From Corbicula japonica (taxonomy: Eukaryota; Mollusca; Bivalvia; Venerida; Cyrenidae): DNA of 64,000 nucleotides. Each line of letters begins with the position of its first letter. Positions within the stretch are counted from its first letter, which is position 1. Location of the stretch: contig JAZAYU010000062.1 of NCBI GenBank assembly GCA_038501625.1, positions 2,989,265-3,053,264 of the forward strand, given 5' to 3'. The notes beneath the pieces are model-generated. The model searched no databases, was not told the DNA's origin, and saw nothing but the letters and a program-made list of their open reading frames with translations. A program made the position numbers and the translations under genes. Shown here piece after piece: positions 47,301 through 59,178 of this stretch.

Positions 47301-48727
47301 ACACCAATAGAAATTCCAATTTATATGCAAACAGTTGATCCAACTTTTAATTTGAAAAACGCATACTTCTATTCATAATCACGAATGAAGAAACCATGGT
47401 AACGCCATCACGGCGCAGCGCATCATTTTTCTTTTACGTCCGAAGTTTAAAATTGTTTACTGTTGTTTCCAATCATGTTTTATACGTAAAAATCCACGAA
47501 AACGTCGTGCCGTTATTTTTTGACGTTATCGCAAAATATGACGTAATTGCATAAACGCATATGGTATACCGTCAAATACAAATTAAGAAAAGTGCCGTTA
47601 GTCATAGTTAACAATTGCGCAACCTTCAATCATACGACAACATAAGCAGTCACCTGTCATCTAGTTACAAACATAATTTTTCGGATGGATAACAAAACCC
47701 CGGAAAACCTAGAATGCAACATTTTGATATTTGTCGTGTTGTGTGGTTTTCAAAGGTCCTTTCTTTTTTCCATATTGGAGGAAAGTCAGTGTATTCTTGG
47801 GTATGTCCGGATGTTAAAGACAGTTTCTTTCCATCCATTGCTGAGTAAGCCAGGCACTTGAGCTAATGAAAGGGATGAACCTGACAATGTTGTATGGTGG
47901 TCGGCACAATTAAATGCGTTCATATCATTTAAGATCGTCTGACTAGATCGCCTTTTATCTGACTGTCGGACTTCTCCAAAAGATTCTTTATAAAATGCGA
48001 GGGCTCAGAAAGCGGAATAGGGGCTGTCATCCTACAGCAATATAATACTGGGTTATTCTCAAATTCATATCCAAGCAATAAATAACTATTATTTTCTTTG
48101 GAAAGTAATATTCAGTGGTTAAAATTATCTTGTTATTATTTTTGTCCCAAGACATTTCAATATTCAAATAATCAATATGGTTGATGTTTTCATATATTTG
48201 TATCGACAAATAATTTATATGAATATCCTAATTTTTTCTAGCTGGAAAAAGGGAAACTTTGAGTTTAACAACGACATCCATCAAATTATTTTAAAACGAT
48301 TCTGGTAAAATGAGCTTGTTCAATAGGCAAAAGTGGAAGTGCTAATACCTTCCCAAGCCGCATAGCACCATTGAACGCCACCCTATCATCTTTAAACTAA
48401 ATGTAAATTTACATGCACATCTTTCTAGGCGGTAACTTAACTTGTAGGCATCGATTACCTAGATTAAACGATTTCCGGTAAATGTATGATTATACTTCCT
48501 GTCATCTCGAGATCTATTTGTTTATACATGATCGAATTCGCTCTATTCAACTTCACATAAGCTTCAGAGGCATTCAGATGGTGCAATATTTACCTACCAT
48601 CTACATAAGTCCACACTGTGTCTATGGGCATTCAGTAGGTGTCATGTTTACATAGCAATGTAGTTGTCTAAAGATTGTAATAAACAAACGATGGCAGAAT
48701 TTGGACGCAGTGTATTCGAATTCAGTA
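47301..48727. other. Non-coding stretch with a small family B fragment
   Basis: 47718-47765 (CATTTTGATATTTGTCGTGT, TTTTCAAAGGTCC) is an inverse family B fragment. There is no gene. Confidence 0.45.
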
Positions 48728-48870
48728 AATAGATAAAAATGAAACTTTGAAGCCCCCAAACACGACAAATATGAAAATATTGCATACTCGATTTGGTTGA
48801 GTCTGTACATGGGCAGTGATGGAAATGTATATTACTGCCCATGCCGCCTAGCCCTAGCGCAACTAAAACT
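48728..48870 (+). repeat. Family B copy, core part
   Basis: AAACTTTGAAGCCCCCAAAC, ACGACAAATATGAAAATATT, GGTTGAGTCTGTACATGGGC, AGTGATGGAAATGTATATTA and CTGCCCATGCCGCCTAGCCC. The right part is missing. Confidence 0.7.
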
Positions 48871-49907
48871 GTTTTCTTTTCTTTTACTTAAGACTTGACG
48901 CATACTTGATTGGAACAGTTTGTGCGATGCTCGAGCATTCCATAGTTCACGATCAACATGACAGAACAAAATGGTGTCAACTATACATTTATTATAAAGC
49001 TGACACAACAAATAACTTTGATAATTTTCTAGCTAATTATTAAACAATACAATAATAGATAATGAAAACAGGAATGCCTGGTATCGGGCTATTTGTCTGA
49101 ATTATACGCCTACCAATCCAGTAAACATTTTTAAATGTTCAACCCAAACAGTACTGAATCACTCCCAGGAATAAAAGATATAAGTGCGTGTATCGGCCCT
49201 TTACACAGCGTAAGTTGAATACTATATTTAGCAAGACACATGTTCTGGTCGGAGAAAAATGTATAGTAAAGCACAAAGCTATGTGATCATGGCAAGAAGT
49301 AAATGTACTTATGCAGTATTCAGTGTGACCACCATAAAGAGAATGTGTCCATTTTAAGATGAACCAATATCTCAAGAATACTTTCCGAAATTGAGGATAT
49401 GATATAAATGCAATTCTAATGCAATTGCGCGTATAGCTAATATAAAAAATAGTTCTAAGTCTTTAAGTCGATTTTTCTTTTGTTATTAAAATTTAGGAAG
49501 GATAGGCGTGATGTAGTTTACAACCCTTATCCTCCTGAGATGTTTACATTGAAGTGTTAGTACTACTACGCTTAGCTAAGTAGAAATGTCTGTAACTGTA
49601 ATGTGGCGACTCTTTTTTATTTTCATATTTCAAAAGGCTTACGTTAAATTATTATTCAATTATTTTGTAAATCCAAACTTTTGCAAGTTGCAGTGAAGAG
49701 GTGTAGCCAGTGTTACTCAAAAACTACTTTAATTTCAAACATAAATACAAAAAAGTACTTATTAAGCCATCTTAAGAACAGACACACAAATTTCTCAATG
49801 TGTTAAATTAGAAATTATGTTTCCAGATGCGTCCAGAATGTAACGAACGAGTGTGAGATTTTATAAATATTTTTCATAAATACCATTTTATGTTTATAGT
49901 TTTAAAA
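48871..49907. other. Non-coding stretch, nothing recognised
   Basis: No gene or strong repeat. Confidence 0.5.
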
Positions 49908-50195
49908 GAGATGAAGAGGGAATTGTGAAAGCCACCAAACACGACAAATATGAAAATATTGCAGGCTCAGTTTCGTTGAGCCTGTTCATGGGCAGAAATG
50001 GATATGCATACTACTACTGCCCATGCCGCCTTGCCCGGGTTGAGCGCAACTCAATATTTGCACCAATAAACAGTACAATTTGATCCATCCCAAACGATAG
50101 TTTGCATATGGCGCTGAACATGGAACCTTCAATGTGGTATTTTCAGATTAATACCATTCCATGTTTAGCGGCGTAAGGTCCTAAGAAAAACAATT
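49908..50195 (+). repeat. Family B copy, near full length
   Basis: GAAAGCCACCAAACACGACA, AATATGAAAATATTGCAGGC, TCAGTTTCGTTGAGCCTGTT, CATGCCGCC, GGGTTGAGCGCAACTCAATA, AACAGTACAATTTGATCCAT and GGAACCTTCAATGTGGTATT. A short further fragment (GATGAAAATGGAACTTTGAA) follows at 50246-50275. Confidence 0.75.
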
Positions 50196-50939
50196 GTTGA
50201 TTATTGCTTATTTCACGATCAAACTGCATGTCCATAGATTTAATAAGATGAAAATGGAACTTTGAAAACCTCCGAACTAAGTGTAGTATTGGTTAATCTA
50301 AAAAAAATTCGGTTCAAAACATAAAAGGGTTGCTGTCCAAAACAATATCCAAATTTAACTTTTTATGTGGACAAATACAAGTTCTAAAAACAATATTTAA
50401 AAAACAAATTGTGAAAAATTGTGTTCTCTAAAGTATGTATTCATATGTTTATAAGAAATCTTCAATCAGTTCATTTTGTTCAACAATGGGTGAGTGATTC
50501 TATGTGGAGGGAAAAGTGAAAAATTCCAACATTCTTTCGTATTTCAATGGCACGGAATACATACAGCTAAGTTAAGGGTGCACTAACATTGCAAATGGCG
50601 AAAACTGGCTAAAATATCAAAAATGAGTTTTGAGGAAAATACTCATTGTCGCCAAGATTTAAGTGGAGAAATGTATATATCTAAGGATTTTCTAATGTTT
50701 GCAAGCTTAGTTTAGTATAATTCGTGTTCTAATCAGCAAGGCACATACTAAAACAAAAGATAAACCGTTTGCATGAGAACAATGAAATTCATGGACAATA
50801 TACCAAAACAACTCATACCTAAAATAAGTATATGCTGATCTTCAATTAGTCAAAATAACGCCGCCTAAGTTCCCCGCTGAACCTTATGATTATGAGCTTT
50901 GATTGTTACTTGCCTGTTTCAAAACATAGATTTAAGAAA

Positions 50940-51130
50940 AAGTGAAATGTTCATATAAAGGAATCGCCACACTAAAAAAACACAGCCTCCCCAAGCAGCG
51001 AAAAAGAAGAGTGGAAAAGAGAGCATTTGTTTATAAGAATGTTAAATTCAAATAAGACACCACAAACAATTAACGAAAATGAGAACCATTGGGGTTACCG
51101 CCTTGGAAAGGTTTAACAGCTAAGTTCAGA
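50940..51130 (-). repeat. SINE-E copy, body and tail
   Basis: AAAGTGAAATGTTCATATAA, AGGAATCGCCACAC, CACAGCCTCCCCAAGCAGCG, TAAGACACCACAAACAATTA and CATTGGGGTTACCGCC are the inverse complement of the element at 41380-41980 in the same order. Confidence 0.65.
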
Positions 51131-52775
51131 TTCATCTCCGATATATGAGTCTCCACTCAAACAGGATTTCACTGATTCGTTGAGGCAATAGCACTTTATT
51201 GTATTAAGTTCGCTAGCGCTACCAACTAAACACATACAAACGAGTGTAATGTTGAAAAAGAAAGAAAACAAATATGTTTAGCTTATTTTAAAACAAAATA
51301 TATTCCAATGGTTTGTGAAGATGTTAAACGTTCATAATTTACTGGCATGCATACTTTTAAAATGAATACAATCATTATTATAGTAAAGTTGGAATGTTTT
51401 ACTATCGTTCTGTAAACATAAACAATAGAAGCTTTACGTAAATTACTACAATTAATCAAGAATTTACAAATGGGTCGTTTGTCTTTTGTAATGACACACT
51501 GTTTACCTGACATTTCGCATTAAGGTAGTACAGTTTTTCATACAGCGTACGAGAGTTTGACAGAACGCTTGTTAGGTCTGGTTGTATAGGAACAAGTAAA
51601 AATTCAATAGACTGTTACAGGCCTTATCTTGTCGTTAGATAAATGTGCAGGGGTAGTCAGGAATCAAGCTCAAGTCAAATATTGTATAATATTGCAAAAA
51701 CTGTTTGGTCACAAACCTTCAGACGGTTCTAGCAATTTTGTCGTTAACACCGATCCTTGGATAGGGATATAGTTTCAGAAGGCACAAAAATAACCATTTA
51801 ACCAATCAATGCATATTAAGCAAAAATGCCCAAATGAAGGCTACCTCCCATGTTAACTATATGAATACGGCAGTATTAACCTATTATTAATTTTTCTTTT
51901 TTTATATTCACGGAAGACAAACGCAAATGACAATATCATTTTAAGTTAAGTTAAAAGCATTCGAGAAAATCTAATATTGCGTGCATCATCCATTTATCAC
52001 ACTTCAGAACTTCTCATATAGTAAATCAGATTAAAACAACTTTTAAGATCATTTAATGTATATAATGTTATGTATTTAATCTCTCATCAACCTCTCAAAT
52101 CTCATCACTGGATAAAACAGATAATTACAGAATCGGTCATTTAGGAGAAGTGATTCAATTTTAACCAACCAGCTGTTCATGCCTGGAACGGATCTCAAGA
52201 TTTATCGAACTGAAATACATGTAAAGTACTTACATGGTGATGCCCTCGTAATTCCTCATTGGAAATGCAAACATAATTGTAATGCAGGTACTCACAATTT
52301 AGATCTAAGTTTATTAAATTAAGCATGCGTTTTATTCCGAAAACGTTTTATACGACATGAGAAAGCCAACAGACTGACTGTCAACTTGGGTCAGTGAACA
52401 TATTTTCTGTGATATTGATAGTCTTATATTGTATTGCGGCCTCGGCGCTTGTTTGGTATGCGGTCCATAAACCAAATAAAGGACTGAGTTGATGTAAGCG
52501 TAATTCATTGGAATGGAAACGACTGTTATGACATGATTGCATGTTTTATGGGTGGATAAATGCATGAGCAGCGTGCAGTGTAACAGGACGCCGGATCTAG
52601 GATGCCACCTGTAGAGTTGGAAAGTATAATCTCTGCTGATAATACTTAAAATGAGATTTTTCAGTTTGACTAATTGAACACATGAGCTTGGCTTGTTCGT
52701 TGACTGACTACGATTTAGCTGTTTAACATAAATTCCGACTGGTTGGCTCCAGAATTACGCAGAGTTATTTGAGCA
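51131..52775. other. Non-coding stretch, nothing recognised
   Basis: No ORF with motif content, RNA gene or strong repeat. Confidence 0.5.
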
Positions 52776-52903
52776 GGGCCCAAGATCATAAAACTAAGTT
52801 TTGATATCAGCCTCAAATCTCAAGGATCTGATTGGCTGAAATAGGGACTGATGCTTGAGATTTGAGACTGGTTTCAATGCTCAGTTTTATAACCTTGTGC
52901 ACA
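52776..52903. mobile_element. Foldback family A, variant copy with internal deletion
   Basis: The left end GGGCCCAAGATCATAAAACT and the right end CTCAGTTTTATAACCTTGTG differ, so it mixes the two terminal variants of the family. The left arm keeps GATTGGCTGAAAT. The right arm lacks it and begins at ATGCTTGAGATTTGAGACTG. Confidence 0.75.
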
Positions 52904-53879
52904 GGTTACAACGATATGAACCAGTGACGTCTACGCAATATGTACAGCCTCAATTAAAATCTGAAACAGCCGTATACTGAAAAGAAATAAACTGTAAAAT
53001 TCTATTAAAATGGATAATCAGTAGAAATCATTACAGAAACTGACCACCGGCTTTCATTACGATCGGCAGAGAACCGGACACTCTCCTTGACTGAAGAAAA
53101 GAACATGGAATTTTCTGGCTTCTAGAGATGCAATATGGCATTGGCGGACAAGTTCAAGTGACTAAACGTTAAACATAATAGCCTTTGAAACTTCTGTTCA
53201 TTATATAATACTTAAATACCTGAGATATCTGTGTCTATTGTATAAAATGAAAATAAATCTTGATGTATGTCAAATGTTTAAAAAATTATTGTCAAGGTAT
53301 ATTCGTATTATTCTGCAGTGCATTAATTAACTAATTTCCCTACATTTGATATTTCAGACTTATACGAGTATTAACTATAATTTATCAGTATCATACCATT
53401 AATTACTTTCAATTTTTAGTCATAATAGTCCGTACAGCTGAAACTTGAGTTCACTTACGTAACACAAGACACCTAGCACTGTCTTCACTCTGGATTTTGA
53501 GCAATAAAGAGTAATAAACAACAAGATTAATGAATCTAGTAAGTCAAGAATAAAATCGTTTTATCTATTGTTTTACCACTTATACCACTTATTAGAGGAA
53601 CACGGTAATTTCATTTTTATCAGTTTGATTGCAGATCTTAACTTGAACACATAGCGTAGAATAGCTAGATTAACTAATCTAATGTAGAAATAACTAATCT
53701 AATGTAAAACAACTAATTGACAGGTGATCGCTTGTTTAGGTGGATTAAAAATGTAAAAAGATACTGGTTTATTCAGAAATCGATATTTTAAAGGATGCAT
53801 ACAGTGCCCTGTTAAATAATTTATAAAATAAATGGTACGAGGAAAAAATCATATTTGTAGTGCTTCTACAAATGTTCCA
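52904..53879. other. Non-coding stretch, nothing recognised
   Basis: AT-rich with no supported feature. TAACTAATCTAATGTA-type words repeat twice near 53680. Confidence 0.45.
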
Positions 53880-54014
53880 AAGGTTGTAAAACTGAGCATG
53901 GAAACCAGTCTCAAATCTCAAGCATCTGATTGGCTGAAATGGCGATTGGTCGCCATTTCAGCCAATCAGATGCTTGAGATTTGAGACTGGTTTCCAATTT
54001 CAGCTTTATAACCT
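53880..54014. mobile_element. Foldback family A, full copy
   Basis: It is nearly identical in length and arms to 25763-25897, from AAGGTTGTAAAACTGAGCAT to CAGCTTTATAACCTT, with the centre GGCGATTGGTCGCC. Confidence 0.85.
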
Positions 54015-54054
54015 TCAGCCCAGATCGATTTGCATACCTCTTTGCAGGGGTCTA

Positions 54055-54790
54055 ATAGCTTTTGTACGTTGTAAAATTAAGTAGAAGCTCGATCTATTTC
54101 TTTTATTCTTACAATTGTTTTCTTGCTGATTTGACTCCTGTTGATCTAGTTTCAACAATGTTATTGGGCGTATCTTGTTTGCTTGACAATGCCATGAGCT
54201 ACTTGTTGAATGTGCATGTGTACTTTTGCATGCTACATTGTCAAGTTGATGGGTGGGTTTGAGCTTATTCACCAAAAGGCTTGCATTTGATTGTTTTTAT
54301 GGGATCATGTTAGGATAAGTGTTGGGGTGGTGTGAGGTTGGTGTACCCTGGAACCTGGTTCAAACCCCTTCGTGTCAATTTGTTTTTCCAACGACTGTTC
54401 TACATTTTATGTTCTTTTTTCCGTATATTATTTAATTATTATTTAAAACTGATCATTTTATAAACCCATTATCTCTTTTCCTTTCTGTGTTTTGCGTGTG
54501 TGGGAAGGCTGTGATTTCTGTGTTTTGCGTGTATGGGAAGGCTGTGATTTCTGTGTTTTGCGTGTGTGGGAAGGCTGTGATTTCTGTGTTTTGCGTGTGT
54601 GGGAAGGCTGTGATTTCTGTGTTTTGCGTGTGTGGGAAGGCTGTGATTTCTGTGTTTTGCGTGTGTGGGAAGGCTGTGATTTCTGTGTTTTGCGTGTGTG
54701 GGAAGGCTGTGATTTCTGTGTTTTGCGTGTGTGGGAAGGCTGTGATTTCTGTGTGGGCTATTCTGATATGCATGTTTCACTCGTTTCTTT
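54055..54790 (+). mobile_element. SINE-E related element with expanded tail
   Basis: It aligns in order with 41380-41980: TCTTGCTGATTTGACTCCTG, GTCAAGTTGATGGGTGGGTT, GAGGTTGGTGTACCCTGGAA, CCAACGACTGTTC and TTCTGATATGCATGTTTCAC. The tRNA module is deleted. A segment of the tail is amplified into eight 33-bp units (54484-54754). Confidence 0.6.
54484..54754 (+). repeat. 33-bp tandem array, eight copies
   Basis: The unit contains TTTCTGTGTTTTGCGTGTGT and GGGAAGGCTGTGA. Copies are almost identical, with one base different in the second unit (GTATGGG). The period is a multiple of three, so frames of over 100 codons stay open on both strands with an 11-residue peptide repeat. These are by-products. 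Confidence 0.9.
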
Positions 54791-54797
54791 AAAACTA

Positions 54798-54943
54798 GGG
54801 CCCAAGATCATAAAACTAAGTTTTGAGATCAGTCTCAAATCTCAAGCATCTGATTGGCTGAAATGGCGACTGGTCGCCATTTCAGCCAATCAGATGCTTG
54901 AGATTTGAGACTGATCTCCAGAATTAGTTTTATGATCTTGGGC
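54798..54943. mobile_element. Foldback family A, full copy of the GATCAT variant
   Basis: 146-bp palindrome from GGGCCCAAGATCATAAAACT to AGTTTTATGATCTTGGGC, with the inner arms GCATCTGATTGGCTGAAATG and GGCGACTGGTCGCC. Both ends carry the same variant terminal repeat, unlike 52776-52903. It lies immediately after the SINE-E related element. Confidence 0.85.
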
Positions 54944-55890
54944 ACAGGTCTTCAAATGATTATAGATTTTTGGCCACGAGTAGAACAACTATGGCACAAA
55001 GATGATCACAACCGTATATCATAATAAATAGAACGCATTAGTGTAAAACAATCTTTGAATATATCAAACTTAAAAGAAGCTGTGTTGTTATGAAATATTA
55101 TCGATAAAGTTAATCCCGATGATACCATGTATATTGAAGTTATATTCTAAAGAAGAATACAGGTTTTTTATCTTTCAAACAACTGTTAGAAGTCTAAAAC
55201 CAATCTAAAAAAATCAGGTCTAATCTAATTTAACTTGTTCATGCGCTATTAGTCGCATTTTCTAAAGAATGGACCTTATACCTTATACATTAATTAAACA
55301 GGGAGAAAATGTTAAAGACACAGGCTGTAATATATAAATATAGGTATATTTTACCTTATTATATAAATAGTGCTTCACAATTAAAGTCGGTAACATGCAT
55401 TACTCTCGCATGCATTACTCTCACAGAGAATAAACGTTTACTTTTTCACTTCATGTAAGAATCTGAAAAAAGAGAAATTATCATTTATTTAGATCATAAC
55501 ATTACCTTTAGAAAATAAGAACAATAAGTAGGGACAGACAGAAAATATTGTTCTCAAAAATACACAAAAGAAATTCGCTCCGTAAAACGAAAACACTTTA
55601 AAGCCTCACCTAAAACAATTCAAAACCATCTTAACAATAAGTCATGACAACAATTGTAACATAATCATAAGAAAGAAGAAGGGAAAATTGGGATTGGTTA
55701 GTCTCTATAATTAGCGTCAGCTGCACGTTGTATAGATCAGTTGGTCATTATGTCATACTGGTTATCAGTTTGCAAGAAACTATCTAGTAGTACATACTAA
55801 TACAAATTGGTCTTTTTTAAAAGCGTGTCTTTTGACAAAGAAGGTTTTTGTGCAAAAGCATCTTTCTCTATAAAGGACGCGTCCTAGCAT
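54944..55890. other. Non-coding; probable 3' flank of C1q gene 1
   Basis: No ORF was recognised. The nearest canonical polyadenylation signal on the minus strand, TTTATT at 55484-55489 on the plus strand, is about 400 bases past the stop codon of C1q gene 1. Confidence 0.4.
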
Positions 55891-57626
55891 CTAACTAGCA
55901 TCAACAAGCACCCCGGAAAAGCTGGTGTGATATCTAGCTGTTGGATAAGCCCCAGCTACATGACCTTCGCCTGTTATCCACACCTGATCTCCCGTTATCA
56001 GTGCAGCAACTGTCGTTACCCCTCCAATATTCCATCCAGTTGTATGCCCTGCAATAGCATACGCCATTCCTACTCCGTTTTTCCTCATAAAGAATGCCCC
56101 TGGATTCCCTGCAGGGTTCCCGATGACCATCGAGAACAAGTAAGTGCCATTTACCGGTGCCGTAAAAATACCGCTGGTGCTCTGATATGCATTTCCAAGG
56201 TTAAGGTCCACTTGGTCAAACTTTATCACGATGCCTGATGTGACTGCACCCAAGTTCGAGCTAAGATGGGCTCTGAATGCCACAAATCTCGATTTCTTAG
56301 CAGATAGTGACTCTGAAACAAACAATTTTAGCAGTCAGATTACAAGTGGTAAGTAACATAGTTTAAATTAAAAAAGTTTGATATATACAACAAATACGGG
56401 ACATGTACAACACTCAAAATAACAGGTACAAAAATTGTGTTTAAAAATCTGAACCTTAATATAATATAGTACATCAAAGACAAATCCAGACAGCAAACAC
56501 GTCCTTTCAGTGCTCTTTGATGCAAACGTTTGTGTAAATATAATAGTGTGGTAAATCGAAGAAATAAAGCATAAGCAAGACATGTTAAGAAAGCAAAGAA
56601 TGAGAGGAGATTTACGTACATTTAATCTATATTTAGCATTTGTGACACATTATAATACACAAATAAATAGTTATTTGCAATTTATGAATGTGATGATATA
56701 CATTGAACATTTGTTTTATTTAAAAACTTGTAATCAATGGCAGGTAAAATAACAAAAACAGGGTTTTTATAAAGTTTAACATATGATACGATCATTTCGG
56801 TGGGGGTTGTGGGGTGGGCACACAACACACAACAGCCTCCTCGCTTTATATCATTCTGCTAATAAACTTCATTGACTGGTATGCATTTCATTTCTCGTCC
56901 GAATAATAAGGATTTAAAGGATATTTGATGATTTTCATTTAACAGTTATAAGGATAACAGTTGGGTTTTGGTTTAAGTGTGTGAAGCCCGATCGGCTTCA
57001 CGCTTATTTTAAACCATTCAACAGCTTTTCCTGCCCAGATTAACACCATCAAATATCGATTCAGCCTTTATATTCTCACACACAAATACTCTGATTAATA
57101 CAGAAATTATGAGAAAAATACAGCTTCTGAATCGTTGTTGGAATCGCCAGGCTGACGACAAAGCCAATGTTTTCACGCTTTCTCTCAGCAACTCGTCAAA
57201 ACGTGCGTGGTAGCTGGCGTGACACGGCAAAACCTTGAACAGTCAGTTAAATTGTTAGCGGCTGTTACTGTAGCCGCGCCTCTTAAAGCAATACGTCACA
57301 CTGCTAACAATTAGACATTATACAGGGAAAACAGTTAAAATGCCTTTCGATTAAAGTTTACACAAATGTTTTTATGACTATATGCGGTTAATAAATTGTT
57401 ACAAACCTTGATTTTGCTTACATGACAGCTGGTGGCGCAGTTCTCTTTCAATCGCCAACTCTTTGTCCAATTGTTCGATCTTTAGCTCCATTCGTATCAT
57501 TTTCTCCATGACTGACTCCATGAAATGTGCAGAGGAATTAAGCGGTGCTCTAGGTTCCTCAATGGATATAATAGGCCTTGCAACCATTATAAACGCCAAT
57601 AAAATCGCGAAAGAATTGCAATCCAT
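55891..57626 (-). CDS. C1q domain-containing protein 1 (secreted, two exons)
   Basis: Exons: 57626-57407 and 56312-55891 (minus), 642 bases, 213 residues. Exon 1 starts at ATG 57626 in good context (A at -3, G at +4). It encodes signal peptide MDCNSFAILLAFIMVARPII and a charged coiled-coil segment (MEKMIRMELKIEQLDKELAI). The donor AAG/GTTTGT and acceptor TTGTTTCAG/AG give a phase-1 junction making Glu. A stronger-looking GTAAGC donor just upstream would create a stop. Exon 2 is a complete C1q domain of about 130 residues. The signature F-x5-N-x4-Y-x6-F-x5-G-x-Y-x-F is met (FDQVDLNLGNAY, then IFTAPVNGTYLFSM). It ends GAYPTARYHTSFSGVLV. There is no collagen region, so trimerisation probably uses the coiled coil. 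Secreted C1q-domain proteins bind microbial or other ligands in bivalve immunity. The exact ligand is unknown. It is a tandem paralogue of 59179-61405. Confidence 0.88.
56340..57406 (-). other. Intron of C1q gene 1 (the intron begins at 57406 and ends at 56313)
   Basis: The phase-1 intron is about 1.1 kb. Its sole recognisable content is hairpin repeat D (56911-57330), in plus orientation and so antisense to the gene, plus a small SINE-E tail-like fragment near 56795-56850. The 93-codon minus-strand frame at 56340-56621 has no motif and is not called. Confidence 0.75.
56911..57330 (+). mobile_element. Hairpin-bearing repeat D, copy 2, in the intron of C1q gene 1
   Basis: It is collinear with 14090-14530. 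The hairpin centre GTGTGAAGCCCGATCGGCTT then CACGC is perfect, while the outer arms are more diverged than in copy 1. It lies entirely within the intron. Confidence 0.7.
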
Positions 57627-59154
57627 TCTTCTGTTCTTACAAACTAGAGAGTCGTTTTTCTTTTTGTGAATATGGTCAGATGTAAGCAAGTGTTATGTAA
57701 AGAATGCGGATGAAACAGATCTTATCTTTCTTTCCGGAGTGTTTTGTTTATTTTGCTGTTGGATAACAATGATTATACGCACCTAACGTTTTATAGCCTG
57801 CTCAGTTTGGGTACACTACATGTACTCGTATAAATAAATAAAGGAAGACAAACTTCAATATTTCACTACGCGTTTCGAGTTTATTTGACTTTTCTTCATG
57901 TGAATGTTATATTATCAACATCTGTTATAAGCATTGTCTTATTTTGGTGGAAAAAGAAGTCACTCATTATTTTGCACACAAAAAAAACAATAAAAAATTA
58001 AAATGAATGAAACATAGGCTATATATTAAATCACAGGTTTCTTTTTGCCAAAAATATTATAATGATGACAAAACTATGAAATACATAAGTTATGTAAGAA
58101 GTACAGGATCTTATAGATTCAACAGTCACTGGTAGAAAAAAAATGCATAAATAGCACAATGTACAATGGATTTCAGTAACAACTGCACATATTTTTTAAA
58201 TATAAGGCCGATAATAAAATCATTATTTCGTCCTTGATGTTCTTTGGGCGTTTGAAAGCTTATGACGGGCTTGTATTTGTGTAGTTCTCTAACAGCAGGA
58301 TTTTTAGATAGTTTTAATAAATAAGTACTTGTTGATAATAAAACCAATATTTGGCAAAGGCGGAGTGTATTCTGCAAAAAAAATGTATACTATTTCTGTT
58401 AAGAATTAGAACAGTGGGTTTCAACTTAACTTATGCTGTGTGAGATATACCTTGTTACAAATATTTAACTGAATGTAGCGCTGTATGCACAAAGAAAGTA
58501 TACGATATTTTTGGTTTCTTGCAGTATGACTCTCATGAACTGTTTACGAGTTTCATCTGCTGTTCTCTGCTTTGCGTGCTTTCAAGAAATCCGTGGTGAA
58601 TTGTAGAATTAGCTGTAAATTATGACAACATTGTGACAGAGCGCTATGTGCCAATTGAAATAATGAATTTATTCAAAGTGTGTCTATAAAAGGCCTAATC
58701 CACCCGAAATCATGAAACTGCGAGTGCGTCACTTTCGCGAGTATTTCGAGGACAAAGTTGGCGTTTCCTCTTCATAAAATGATATTTGCCAATCGTTGGT
58801 TCTGCTAAAACGCTTTTTCGTTAGTGGTTTATGGCGATTTATTTAAAATTAAAATCTTATAAACACACGTTCTCTTTTCCTCTGTACTTTTTCGCAGCGT
58901 ATATATGCGTATAAAAAGCTGTGTTTTCTGAGTGTGGCGATTCCTGATATGCATATTTTACTTTTCCAATAGCGTGCTTGTTCAATGTGAATGTAAATAA
59001 GAAGTCATTATCAACTTGTACAACAAACGCGCATCTAAAATATGTTGGAAACAGAAATCAGTATTGCCTTTTAATGGGGATATTAGCAAGTATTACAAGC
59101 TGGACAAACAATTAATTTGGTTACACAGAAGTAGCATGACAATTTTAACTGCAT
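57627..59154. other. Non-coding; 5' flank of C1q gene 1 and 3' flank of gene 2
   Basis: About 1.5 kb separate the two genes. A SINE-E tail-like fragment lies at 58865-58970 (CTGTGTTTTCTGAGTGTGGC, ATTCCTGATATGCATATTTT). I could not identify a TATA box with confidence. Confidence 0.45.
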
Positions 59155-59160
59155 TTTATT
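59155..59160 (-). terminator. Polyadenylation signal of C1q gene 2
   Basis: AATAAA on the minus strand, about 19 bases after the stop codon. Confidence 0.5.
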
Positions 59161-59178
59161 TTTGTTTGTGTACTCTTT

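Noticed and set aside
54453..54908. Long repetitive reading frames over 100 codons on both strands
   Set aside because: They exist only because the 33-bp repeat unit is a multiple of three. The peptides are low-complexity and the region is part of a dispersed element.
57415..57420. GTAAGC as donor site of C1q gene 1 exon 1
   Set aside because: It looks stronger than the chosen GTTTGT, but joining it to the acceptor creates an in-frame stop codon. The GTTTGT junction keeps the frame open to the full C1q domain.
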